From Synergistales bacterium (GTDB lineage Bacteria > Synergistota > Synergistia > Synergistales > Synergistaceae), in the NCBI GenBank assembly GCA_026002695.1, contig BOCB01000065.1, positions 1 through 7,237 of the forward strand: a stretch of DNA of 7,237 bases, read 5' to 3'. A program made the position numbers and the translations under genes. This document shows, in pieces, positions 1 to 5,015 of the stretch. Below the pieces are notes generated by a model. That model ran no database searches. It saw only the letters and a program-made list of their open reading frames with translations, and had not been told where the DNA came from. Positions within the stretch are counted from its first letter, which is position 1. Each line of letters starts with the position of its first letter.

Positions 1-39
1 TTTTGATTCCAAGGCGGCTGTCTGACTGGGGGGGTATGG

Positions 40-318
40 ATGGCTGGGCTGCTTGATTTGGCACAGTGCGGATATTGCGGCAAGGCGTTCGTCGGCGCGG
101 CGGGCGGACGTGCGATATGCCCTGACTGCGAGCAAGAGGTGCGCGGCCTCTACGACAGGGTGCGCCTGCTGATAAGCGATCAGCCGAATCGCATGATGTA
201 CGCCGGGAATATAGCGGAGAGGCTTGGCGTCAGCGAGAAAGAAGTCCTCAAGCTCGTGGATTGCGGGCTGATTTCTTACTCCTCGGGGAACTCAAAGAAA
301 CTGAGCATAGATGGCTGA
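40..318 (+). CDS. yvyF: Flagellar operon zinc-ribbon protein, YvyF/TIGR03826 type
   Basis: A 92-residue protein with two Cys pairs (C10-x2-C13 and C27-x2-C30) that should form a small zinc ribbon. A helix-turn-helix-like stretch follows at about residues 53-80 (NIAERLGVSEKEVLKLVDCG). This layout matches the small protein found just before flgM in the Bacillus/Clostridium flagellar operon (YvyF, TIGR03826); its exact role is not established, though a regulatory or adaptor job is plausible. The start is the first ATG after an in-frame stop at 4-6; a G7 run at 28-34 is the only ribosome-binding candidate. It lies 81 bases upstream of flgM, which has its own promoter. In Bacillus subtilis comFC precedes this gene. 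Here the 25 bases upstream could end a gene in either of two frames, so I do not name it. Family assignment is by recognition of the Cys spacing, size and neighbours. Confidence 0.82.
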   Translation: MAGLLDLAQCGYCGKAFVGAAGGRAICPDCEQEVRGLYDRVRLLISDQPNRMMYAGNIAERLGVSEKEVLKLVDCGLISYSSGNSKKLSIDG

Positions 319-325
319 CTTTCCC

Positions 326-352
326 TAAAGCTCGGCTGCGTTAATCCGATAA
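326..352 (+). promoter_or_regulatory. Sigma-28 (FliA/SigD) promoter for flgM
   Basis: TAAAGCTC at 326-333, an 11-base spacer, then TCCGATAA at 345-352. Against the sigma-28 consensus TAAAGTTT-N11-GCCGATAA this matches 6 of 8 and 7 of 8 bases with exactly the expected spacing. It sits 47 bases before the flgM start, in the only sizeable gap of the flagellar block. Sigma-28 control of flgM is the classic arrangement, because FlgM inhibits the sigma factor that makes it. Seen directly as a motif; promoter activity is inferred. Confidence 0.8.
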
Positions 353-399
353 TATGTATAAGCAGATGAAACAACGTCTGGTTAAAGAGGTGAATTATT

Positions 400-684
400 A
401 TGGTGGATCACATTGGTGAAATCGCGAAGGTCAGTCCGGCAAATGGCGTCAAACTCAAGAAGCAGGGGGTGTACGGCGCGGGATCAGAGGCTGCTGACGA
501 GTTCTCCGTTAGTTCTTTCGCCAGGGAAATGGCCGGTATATCGAATGAGATGGCCAAAATACCTGAGGTTCGTCAGGATAAAGTCGATGACTTAAAGAAT
601 CGTATTGAGAGCGGCTCATACACTATTGACACGGAAGCGCTTGCCCGCCGCCTTGTTTGGGCAGGTATAACGAGAGCGGAGTAA
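400..684 (+). CDS. flgM: Anti-sigma-28 factor FlgM
   Basis: A 94-residue protein that binds and silences the flagellar sigma factor (FliA/SigD) in the cytoplasm until the hook is complete, when FlgM is exported. The C-terminal half (about residues 50-85) is the conserved sigma-binding region: the run PEVRQDKVDDLKNRIESGSY closely follows the family pattern VR-x2-KV-x2-LK-x2-I-x-G-x-Y, followed by TIDTEALARRLV. The N-terminal half is variable and low in structure, as in other FlgM proteins. The start is ATG with a strong AAAGAGGTG ribosome site at 384-392. The gene is followed after 9 bases by flgN and preceded by a sigma-28 type promoter, so it should be made as a late flagellar gene with feedback. 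Length is normal for the family. Confidence 0.92.
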   Translation: MVDHIGEIAKVSPANGVKLKKQGVYGAGSEAADEFSVSSFAREMAGISNEMAKIPEVRQDKVDDLKNRIESGSYTIDTEALARRLVWAGITRAE

Positions 685-693
685 GTGATATAG

Positions 694-1155
694 ATGCCTC
701 AGCAGGCTCTCTTATTGGCCGATGCCATGTTGAAGCAGGATGAGATACTCTCTGAGCTGTTAGATATTGTCTCGAAGCAGCGAGAGGCGCTCAAAACAGG
801 GCGCCTCTCCGATTTGCAGGATTTGATGTCAGATATGCGCCATGTCTCCGTGCGCTGCCAAGCCATAGAGACGAAGCGCTCCCGCCTCGCGGAGGCGGCC
901 GCCGGAGTGCTCCGGTGCGAGCCGGTGGTGTCCGATATAGTAGGGCGGCTTCCCGCGGAGGAGGCCGAGGTATTGTCGGGCGCCGCGCAGCGCCTCACGG
1001 TTACTGTGGCGAAACTCAAGTCCGAGATGTCCATACTCTCCCGCCTTATGGAAGAGGCAAAGACGCTTAACCAGATGCTCATGACCGAATGGCGCAAACT
1101 CGGCCAGAAGTCTTTGGGTTTTGCCTCTATGGGGACGTTCGACACGAGGGTATAA
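694..1155 (+). CDS. flgN: FlgN-type flagellar export chaperone
   Basis: A 153-residue, almost entirely helical protein with no membrane segment. Helical, heptad-like stretches cover about residues 5-70 (LLDIVSKQREALKTGRLSDL) and 95-140, with the family feature of an L-x-G-containing turn between the first helices. FlgN proteins escort the hook-filament junction proteins FlgK and FlgL to the export gate. The assignment rests on shape, size and the position directly after flgM, since FlgN sequences are poorly conserved. ATG at 694 is the only start, because an in-frame TAG precedes it; GGAG at 678-681 lies inside the end of flgM, 12 bases away. Unusually, flgK and flgL do not follow: a hairpin with a T-rich tail comes next, and then the convergent pheA gene. 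Confidence 0.85.
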   Translation: MPQQALLLADAMLKQDEILSELLDIVSKQREALKTGRLSDLQDLMSDMRHVSVRCQAIETKRSRLAEAAAGVLRCEPVVSDIVGRLPAEEAEVLSGAAQRLTVTVAKLKSEMSILSRLMEEAKTLNQMLMTEWRKLGQKSLGFASMGTFDTRV

Positions 1156-1185
1156 AAGGGCGGTTTATTATTATCGAATGTTTTT

Positions 1186-1236
1186 GTAGGGGCAGACCCG
1201 CGTGTCTGCCCTATTGTTTTGCGTACCCACCCCTAC
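1186..1236. repeat. Palindromic dispersed-type repeat, GTAGGGG ends
   Basis: A 51-base unit framed by inverted ends, GTAGGGG at 1186-1192 and CCCCTAC at 1230-1236, with an internal palindrome GGGCAGAC/GTCTGCCC. The GTAGGGGC head followed by a GC-rich palindrome recurs inside aroK-aroE (3432-3454) and aroA (7101-7128). The stem bases differ between copies while pairing is kept. It resembles REP/MITE-like repeats that are scattered in many anaerobe genomes; no transposase is present in the window. Copy number elsewhere in the genome is unknown from here. Confidence 0.72.
1190..1220 (+). terminator. Probable terminator of the flagellar unit
   Basis: The stem GGGCAGAC (1190-1197) pairs with GTCTGCCC (1204-1211) around a 6-base loop and is followed by TATTGTTTT at 1212-1220. 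It begins 35 bases after the flgN stop. A second, weaker hairpin, GCGTA (1221-1225) with TACGC (1234-1238), is followed by TTTTAT. Both read as terminators for plus-strand transcription. In the minus direction the first stem is followed by CTACAAAAACA, which is not U-rich, so a matching pheA terminator is less clear. The terminator is the repeat itself. Confidence 0.6.
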
Positions 1237-1250
1237 GCTTTTATCCCCTC

Positions 1251-2378
1251 TTACGTATTGCTGTAGCAGCCGATAACCTCGAAATACTCGCATGTGGCGG
1301 CGGCCTGCCGAAGGGCGAGAACTACGTCCTTGTTCGTTACGCTGCCGCTTACCTCGGCGAAGAAGCGGTACTTGTCCGGCGCCGACGCGGGGCGCGATTC
1401 GAGGCGCATGAGGTTGACGCCTTGCGCCATGAACGGCATGAGTGTCTCGCACAGAGCGCCGGCGCGGTGCGCCGTAGAGAACGTCAGCGAGATGAGGCCG
1501 CTGTTCCCGTCGTACTCGGGCTCGGAGGCTATCACTACGAACGACGTGCGGTTGCCGGCCGAATCCATTATGTCGGGGGCTATCACCTCGAGGCCGTTCA
1601 ATTCAGCCGCTCTGCGCGAACCAATAGCGGCTATCCTGCCGCCGGATGCCTTCGCGGCTCGCTCCGCGGCGACCGCGGTGTTGCGGCACGCTGTCAGATC
1701 CCACGAGCGGTCATGCAGGAAACGGCGGCACTGCTTGAAGCCCTCCGGGTGCGACAGGACTTCGCGGATGTCCGAAAGAGATGTCCCCGCCGCGGCAAGC
1801 AGGCATTGCCGTATGTCAATCCACGTGCGGCCCACTATGAAACAGCCGTACTTCCTAAGCAGGTCGTAGGTCTCGCCGATCGCTCCCGTGTAGGAGTTCT
1901 CTATCGGCACGAGACCGTAGTCAGCTTTCTTCTCCTTCACGGCCGTGAACACGTCCTCGAAGAACTCGACGGCTCTCCTCGAAGCGCCGGGGAAGAGTTT
2001 TATCAGCGCCTGCTCGCTCCACGCCCCGGGCACCCCCTGAAACGCGCAAGTTACGTTTTCGCGCTTCCTCTCCCTCGCCGGAGGCAGAAGGGGCTGCGGC
2101 GCGCTCAGCGTCCTGCCTCGCTGGTACTCCTTGGAGATAGCGAGTATTGAGCGCATGAGCAGCGAGGTCTCACTCCGCAGTTCATCCCCTGCCTGCGAGA
2201 CAGCCTTATCCACGATAATTTTCTCCCGGCGCGCGTCCTCAAGGGGCATATTGTCGTTCACCTTGACCTTCGCTATCCGGAACGAGACGTCCATCCTCTC
2301 CTTGAACGTCTCGACAAGCCTTCTGTCGATGTCGTCTATCCGCTCGCGCAGTTCCTTTATCTGATCCATGCCGCTCAT
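1251..2378 (-). CDS. pheA: Bifunctional chorismate mutase / prephenate dehydratase (P-protein)
   Basis: 375 residues. It turns chorismate into prephenate and then phenylpyruvate, the committed route to phenylalanine. Residues 1-90 are an AroQ-type mutase with the active-site set R11, R28, K39, D48, R51, E52 and Q86, matching Escherichia coli numbering almost exactly. Residues 108-285 are the dehydratase, with CAFQGVPGAWSEQA at 111-124, YGLVPIENSYTG at 154-165 and the catalytic-Thr motif at 276-280. That motif reads NRTSF, where most relatives have TRF. Residues 293-372 are an ACT domain with the phenylalanine-binding landmarks GALCETL (307-313) and ESRP (327-330), so feedback inhibition by phenylalanine is expected. 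The start is ATG at 2376-2378, overlapping the aroF stop as ATGA, with GAGGAG 8 bases upstream (2387-2392). Open frame further upstream is only aroF read in another frame. It is the last gene of the unit. Confidence 0.95.
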   Translation of the reverse strand: MSGMDQIKELRERIDDIDRRLVETFKERMDVSFRIAKVKVNDNMPLEDARREKIIVDKAVSQAGDELRSETSLLMRSILAISKEYQRGRTLSAPQPLLPPARERKRENVTCAFQGVPGAWSEQALIKLFPGASRRAVEFFEDVFTAVKEKKADYGLVPIENSYTGAIGETYDLLRKYGCFIVGRTWIDIRQCLLAAAGTSLSDIREVLSHPEGFKQCRRFLHDRSWDLTACRNTAVAAERAAKASGGRIAAIGSRRAAELNGLEVIAPDIMDSAGNRTSFVVIASEPEYDGNSGLISLTFSTAHRAGALCETLMPFMAQGVNLMRLESRPASAPDKYRFFAEVSGSVTNKDVVLALRQAAATCEYFEVIGCYSNT

Positions 2379-3403
2379 GCCGTCAACTCCTCGTCGTTTA
2401 TTATTGTATCGTGCAATTTTTGCGCCTTTCTCATCAATCTGTCGAACAGATACGGCGTTATGGACTGCTGGCCGTCGCAAAGCGCCTTCTCCGGATTGTT
2501 GTGCACCTCTATCATAAGGCCGTCCGCTCCGGCGGCAACGGCGGCGAGCGCCATAGGAAGGACTAAGTCCCAGTGCCCCGTTCCGTGCGAGGGATCGACG
2601 ATAACGGGGAGATGGGACTTCTTTTTCAATACCGGCACCGCCGATATGTCGAGCGTGTTCCGAGTGGCCGTCTCGAACGTGCGGATACCGCGCTCGCACA
2701 GGATCACCCGGCTCTTGCCGCTAACTAATATATAGTCGGCTGCCTGGAGCATCTCGTCTATCGTGCAGGAGGGGCCGCGCTTCAGAAGCACAGGCTTGCC
2801 GAGTTCACCGACCGCGCGCAGAAGGGGGAAGTTCTGCATATTGCGCGCGCCTATCTGTATTACGTCGACGTATTTTTCAAACACGTCACAGTATTCGGCG
2901 GACATGATCTCGGTTACTATGGGCAGATCGCTTTTCTCCCGCGCTATCCTCATGAGGTCGAGCCCGGCCAAGCCCAGCCCCTGAAAGGCGTAGGGCGAGC
3001 TGCGGGGTTTGAACGCGCCGCCGCGCAGGAGCGCCGCCCCGGCGAGTTTGACGTCCCGCGCTATGGTCAGCATCTGCTCCTCGCTCTCTATGGAGCAAGG
3101 GCCGGCCATCACGGTGAGCCCGCCGCCGCCGATCTTTTGCCCCCCCGGGAGCTCGATGACCGTATCGCTCGGGTGAAAGCGCCGCCCCGACAGCTTGTAC
3201 GGCTCCGATACTTTGACCACGCGGTCGACAAATTCGAACCGCGTCAGCTCCTCCCCGGCTATATGCGATGTGTCGCCCGCGAGGCCGATCATGTGACAAA
3301 TCTCGCCCTGTATGTCCTGCACAATCACCTTGTGAGCCGACATCTGCTGCCTGATCGAATCAACCTGCGCGTCCGTCGTTCCCTGCTTGAATACTATTAT
3401 CAT
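2375..3403 (-). CDS. aroF: 3-deoxy-7-phosphoheptulonate (DAHP) synthase, type Ibeta with N-terminal regulatory domain
   Basis: 342 residues. It condenses phosphoenolpyruvate and erythrose 4-phosphate, the first step to all aromatic amino acids. Residues 1-68 form a ferredoxin-like/ACT-type domain as in the Thermotoga maritima enzyme, where it mediates inhibition by tyrosine and phenylalanine. The barrel follows: MAGPCSIES (99-107), LRGGAFKPRSSPYAFQG (126-142), IQIGARNMQNF (182-192), LLKRG (206-210), DPSHGTGH (270-277). The metal ligands C103, H273, E299 and D310 are all present at positions one off from the Thermotoga numbering. Small departures are LKRGPSCTI where LKRGMSATI is usual, and CDGQQS for SDGQQS. 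The start is ATG, 6 bases after the aroK-aroE stop. The AAGGAAAGG purine run serving as ribosome site lies in the last codons of that gene, so translation is probably coupled. The stop overlaps pheA by ATGA. Confidence 0.95.
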   Translation of the reverse strand: MIIVFKQGTTDAQVDSIRQQMSAHKVIVQDIQGEICHMIGLAGDTSHIAGEELTRFEFVDRVVKVSEPYKLSGRRFHPSDTVIELPGGQKIGGGGLTVMAGPCSIESEEQMLTIARDVKLAGAALLRGGAFKPRSSPYAFQGLGLAGLDLMRIAREKSDLPIVTEIMSAEYCDVFEKYVDVIQIGARNMQNFPLLRAVGELGKPVLLKRGPSCTIDEMLQAADYILVSGKSRVILCERGIRTFETATRNTLDISAVPVLKKKSHLPVIVDPSHGTGHWDLVLPMALAAVAAGADGLMIEVHNNPEKALCDGQQSITPYLFDRLMRKAQKLHDTIINDEELTA

Positions 3404-3409
3404 TTTGTC

Positions 3410-4795
3410 TTATCCAACCTTTCCTTTGCGCGGGCGGCCGATGGCCGCCCCTACATGCTTGAATAGCGCCGGTTTGTCTAACTCCCTTCCCAAGAACAGC
3501 TCGTCCGCGAGAAGCGCCTGATATATAAGCATACCGAGCCCGTTCTGCGTCCCGTGCCCGAGCTCGCGGGCCGCGCGCAGCAGTTCCGTTTCCTCCGGCT
3601 TGTATATCACGTCGCATACGAACGCGCTTTGCGGGAGCGCTTCTAAAAATTCCAGCGATGAAAAATCCGCGCCGATGCCGCTCATGCCGAGCGGGGTGGC
3701 GTTTATCAGAATATCGGCGCTCCTTGCCGCCGCCCTCATCGAAGCGGGCGACATGTCCCCCGTATGAATCACCGCCTGAAACAAACCCCGCGCGGCGGAG
3801 GCTATATCCCCGGCCTGTTCGGGACGCCGCGCGAGTATTGTTATTTCAGGCGCGCCCTCTCGCGCCGCTTTGAAGGCTATCGCGCGCGCCGCCCCTCCCG
3901 CGCCGATTATGAGCACATTGCGCCCCCTGTAATCGACGCCGGCGTCCCTCAGCGAGGCAAGCAGACCGCCCATGTCGGTGTTGAAACCGGACATGCGCCC
4001 GTCTTTGCCGATGACCACGGTGTTGACCGCGCCGCAGAGTTCGGCGTCCTCCTCGACTTCGTCCAAGAGGGCTATTATATTATGCTTGTGAGGAATCGTA
4101 ACGTTGAAGCCCCTCATGCCGGACGCGCGGGCGTAATCAGCGAATCGCGGCAGCCTGCGGGACGAAATTCGCGCGGCTCCGTACCGCTCACTGACGCCGA
4201 TTGCCTCGAAAACCGCCCCGTGTATGGCGGGGGAGAGCGTGTGGGCGATCGGATTCCCTATGACTGCGTAGCGGCACCCCTCCGGCATCTGCCGCCGCAT
4301 GGTGTCGAGCAGGCTCTCCAATTCGGCGAGAGCTTCCTCCAAGCCGCCCGTGTTTTTCAGCACGTAGTCCGCCGCTTCGAGGTACAGCGCCCGGCGGCGC
4401 CGCTCCATCTCGTAAACCTTCTCCGCGCCCTGAATAAGCGGGCGGCTCTTGTCGTACACGAGGTCGTTCGCTATCAGCTCCACGGGACGGTCGAGAAAGA
4501 CGAGAAAGCCGTTTCCCTTGAGCGCCTCAACGTTATCGCTCCGCAGCACGGCGCCGCCGCCGGTGGCTATTACGGAGGGATTTTCGCTCGATACCGCCGC
4601 TCGAATCGCCCTCGCCTCCATGTCGCGGAAGAAGGGCTCTCCGCTGCGCTCAAATATCTCCCGTATCGGCATACCGGCCTCCCGCTCCAGCTCGGCGTCT
4701 ATATCGGCAACCGGCACACCGGTTTCCTCCGCCAGCATCCTCCCGAGCGTCGTCTTGCCGCTGCCGGAGAGCCCTATCAAAACAATGTGTTTCAT
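3410..4795 (-). CDS. Shikimate kinase - shikimate dehydrogenase fusion (AroK-AroE)
   Basis: 461 residues joining two consecutive steps. Residues 1-165 are shikimate kinase: P-loop GLSGSGKTT (8-16), D31/D33, R57 in FFRDME, GGGAVL (79-84), lid Arg R117 in KSRPL, and R135. Residues 175-446 are shikimate dehydrogenase: IGNPIAHTLSPAIHG (179-193) binding shikimate, catalytic K237 in NVTIPHK, N258 and D274 in GFNTD, the NADPH loop GAGGAARAI (298-306) with ARR at 322-324 favouring NADP, NATPLGM (365-371), and GLGMLIYQALLADELFLG near the end. All key residues of both halves are present, so both are predicted to be active. The last residues, about 448-461 (VGAAIGRPR then KGKVG), come from a palindromic repeat and look added after the natural end. 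ATG at 4793-4795 has AAGGCGG about 8 bases upstream. The order is kinase first although the dehydrogenase acts first. Escherichia coli has these as separate proteins. Confidence 0.95.
   Translation of the reverse strand: MKHIVLIGLSGSGKTTLGRMLAEETGVPVADIDAELEREAGMPIREIFERSGEPFFRDMEARAIRAAVSSENPSVIATGGGAVLRSDNVEALKGNGFLVFLDRPVELIANDLVYDKSRPLIQGAEKVYEMERRRRALYLEAADYVLKNTGGLEEALAELESLLDTMRRQMPEGCRYAVIGNPIAHTLSPAIHGAVFEAIGVSERYGAARISSRRLPRFADYARASGMRGFNVTIPHKHNIIALLDEVEEDAELCGAVNTVVIGKDGRMSGFNTDMGGLLASLRDAGVDYRGRNVLIIGAGGAARAIAFKAAREGAPEITILARRPEQAGDIASAARGLFQAVIHTGDMSPASMRAAARSADILINATPLGMSGIGADFSSLEFLEALPQSAFVCDVIYKPEETELLRAARELGHGTQNGLGMLIYQALLADELFLGRELDKPALFKHVGAAIGRPRKGKVG
3432..3454 (-). 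repeat. Palindromic repeat forming the 3' end of aroK-aroE
   Basis: On the plus strand GGGCGGCC (3432-3439), spacer GAT, GGCCGCCC (3443-3450), then CTAC. Read on the minus strand this is GTAGGGGC followed by an 8-base perfect palindrome arm pair. It starts exactly at codon 448 and encodes VGAAIGRP. The GTAGGGG head matches the intergenic copy at 1186, but the stem has changed from GGGCAGAC/GTCTGCCC to GGGCGGCC/GGCCGCCC with pairing kept. The GCGC that follows is shared with the aroA copy. Confidence 0.75.
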
Positions 4796-4807
4796 GTAAT
4801 CATCCGC

Positions 4808-4862
4808 CTTATAAACATAAACATAAAAATAAAAGCCAAACCGCGGGGCTGCCCGCCCCGCG
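4808..4862 (-). terminator. GC-rich hairpin with U-rich tail upstream of aroK-aroE
   Basis: Read on the minus strand, CGCGGGGC (4855-4862) pairs with GCCCCGCG (4842-4849) around a 5-base loop. GTTTGGCTTTTATTTTTATG and further T-rich sequence follow, down to the AAGGCGG ribosome site of aroK-aroE. This has the form of an intrinsic terminator, though the T tract starts a few bases after the stem. It lies about 145 bases after the aroC stop and 47 bases before aroK-aroE, so it could end an aroA-aroC transcript, or act as a leader terminator that lowers or controls aroK-aroE-aroF-pheA expression. I see no anti-terminator or leader peptide good enough to claim attenuation. Confidence 0.5.
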
Positions 4863-4868
4863 CCCTCG

Positions 4869-4893
4869 CAAGGGTTATCACCCTTGACCCTTG
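4869..4893. repeat. CAAGGGT/ACCCTTG hairpin with a tandem second arm
   Basis: CAAGGGT (4869-4875) pairs with ACCCTTG (4880-4886) over a 4-base loop, and ACCCTTG is repeated immediately at 4887-4893. Either copy of the second arm can pair with the first, so two exclusive hairpins are possible. It adjoins the GC hairpin at 4842-4862, and the two together look like one compound palindromic block of the kind scattered in GC-rich anaerobe genomes. Function unknown. Confidence 0.55.
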
Positions 4894-4908
4894 TCTTAAA
4901 GCCTTAAG

Positions 4909-5015
4909 TAAGCGCTGATTAATCAGCCAAAATGGAATTTAGCCGTTTTGAGATGTAGAGCCGGTGAGTTTTTTTATCTTTACCCTTTAGGCTCCTAACA
5001 ATAAATCAGCATTTA
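4909..5015. repeat. 107-base element with imperfect terminal inverted repeats
   Basis: The left end TAAGCGCTGATTAAT (4909-4923) and the reverse complement of the right end, TAAATGCTGATTTAT (5001-5015), match at 12 of 15 bases, including the core GCTGATT. The left end extends into a perfect 14-base palindrome GCTGATTAATCAGC (4914-4927). The inside is AT-rich with a T7 run (4969-4975 region) and contains no ORF, unlike the GC-rich genes on both sides. Size and structure fit a MITE-like or other small mobile palindromic element. I see no convincing target-site duplication. Its right end overlaps the last codons and stop of aroC. Confidence 0.55.

Noticed and set aside
1..25. Possible C-terminus of an upstream gene such as comFC.
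   Set aside because: Two frames stay open here (ending at 23-25 or 54-56) and too few codons are visible to recognise a family.
1089..2150. Long plus-strand open frame of 353 codons.
   Set aside because: It lies antisense to pheA, has no recognisable domain, and reflects GC-rich codon structure of the real gene.
2379..2699. N-terminal extension of PheA upstream of residue 1.
   Set aside because: The extra 107 codons are aroF in another frame; ATG at 2376-2378 has a good ribosome site and gives the normal mutase start.
3140..3146. Run of seven C (G on the coding strand) in aroF, a possible slippage or phase-variation site.
   Set aside because: The frame is intact, the run encodes a Gly stretch, and seven bases is not remarkable in GC-rich DNA.
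4792..4824. Ten-codon minus-strand ORF (MFMFIRRMIT) overlapping the aroK-aroE start by ATGA, a possible Phe leader peptide.
   Set aside because: It has no ribosome site upstream, lies after rather than before the hairpins, and contains only two Phe codons in simple T-rich sequence.
3764..4918. Long plus-strand open frame of 384 codons.
   Set aside because: It is antisense to aroK-aroE, whose both domains are complete and conserved; the translation is arginine-rich noise.
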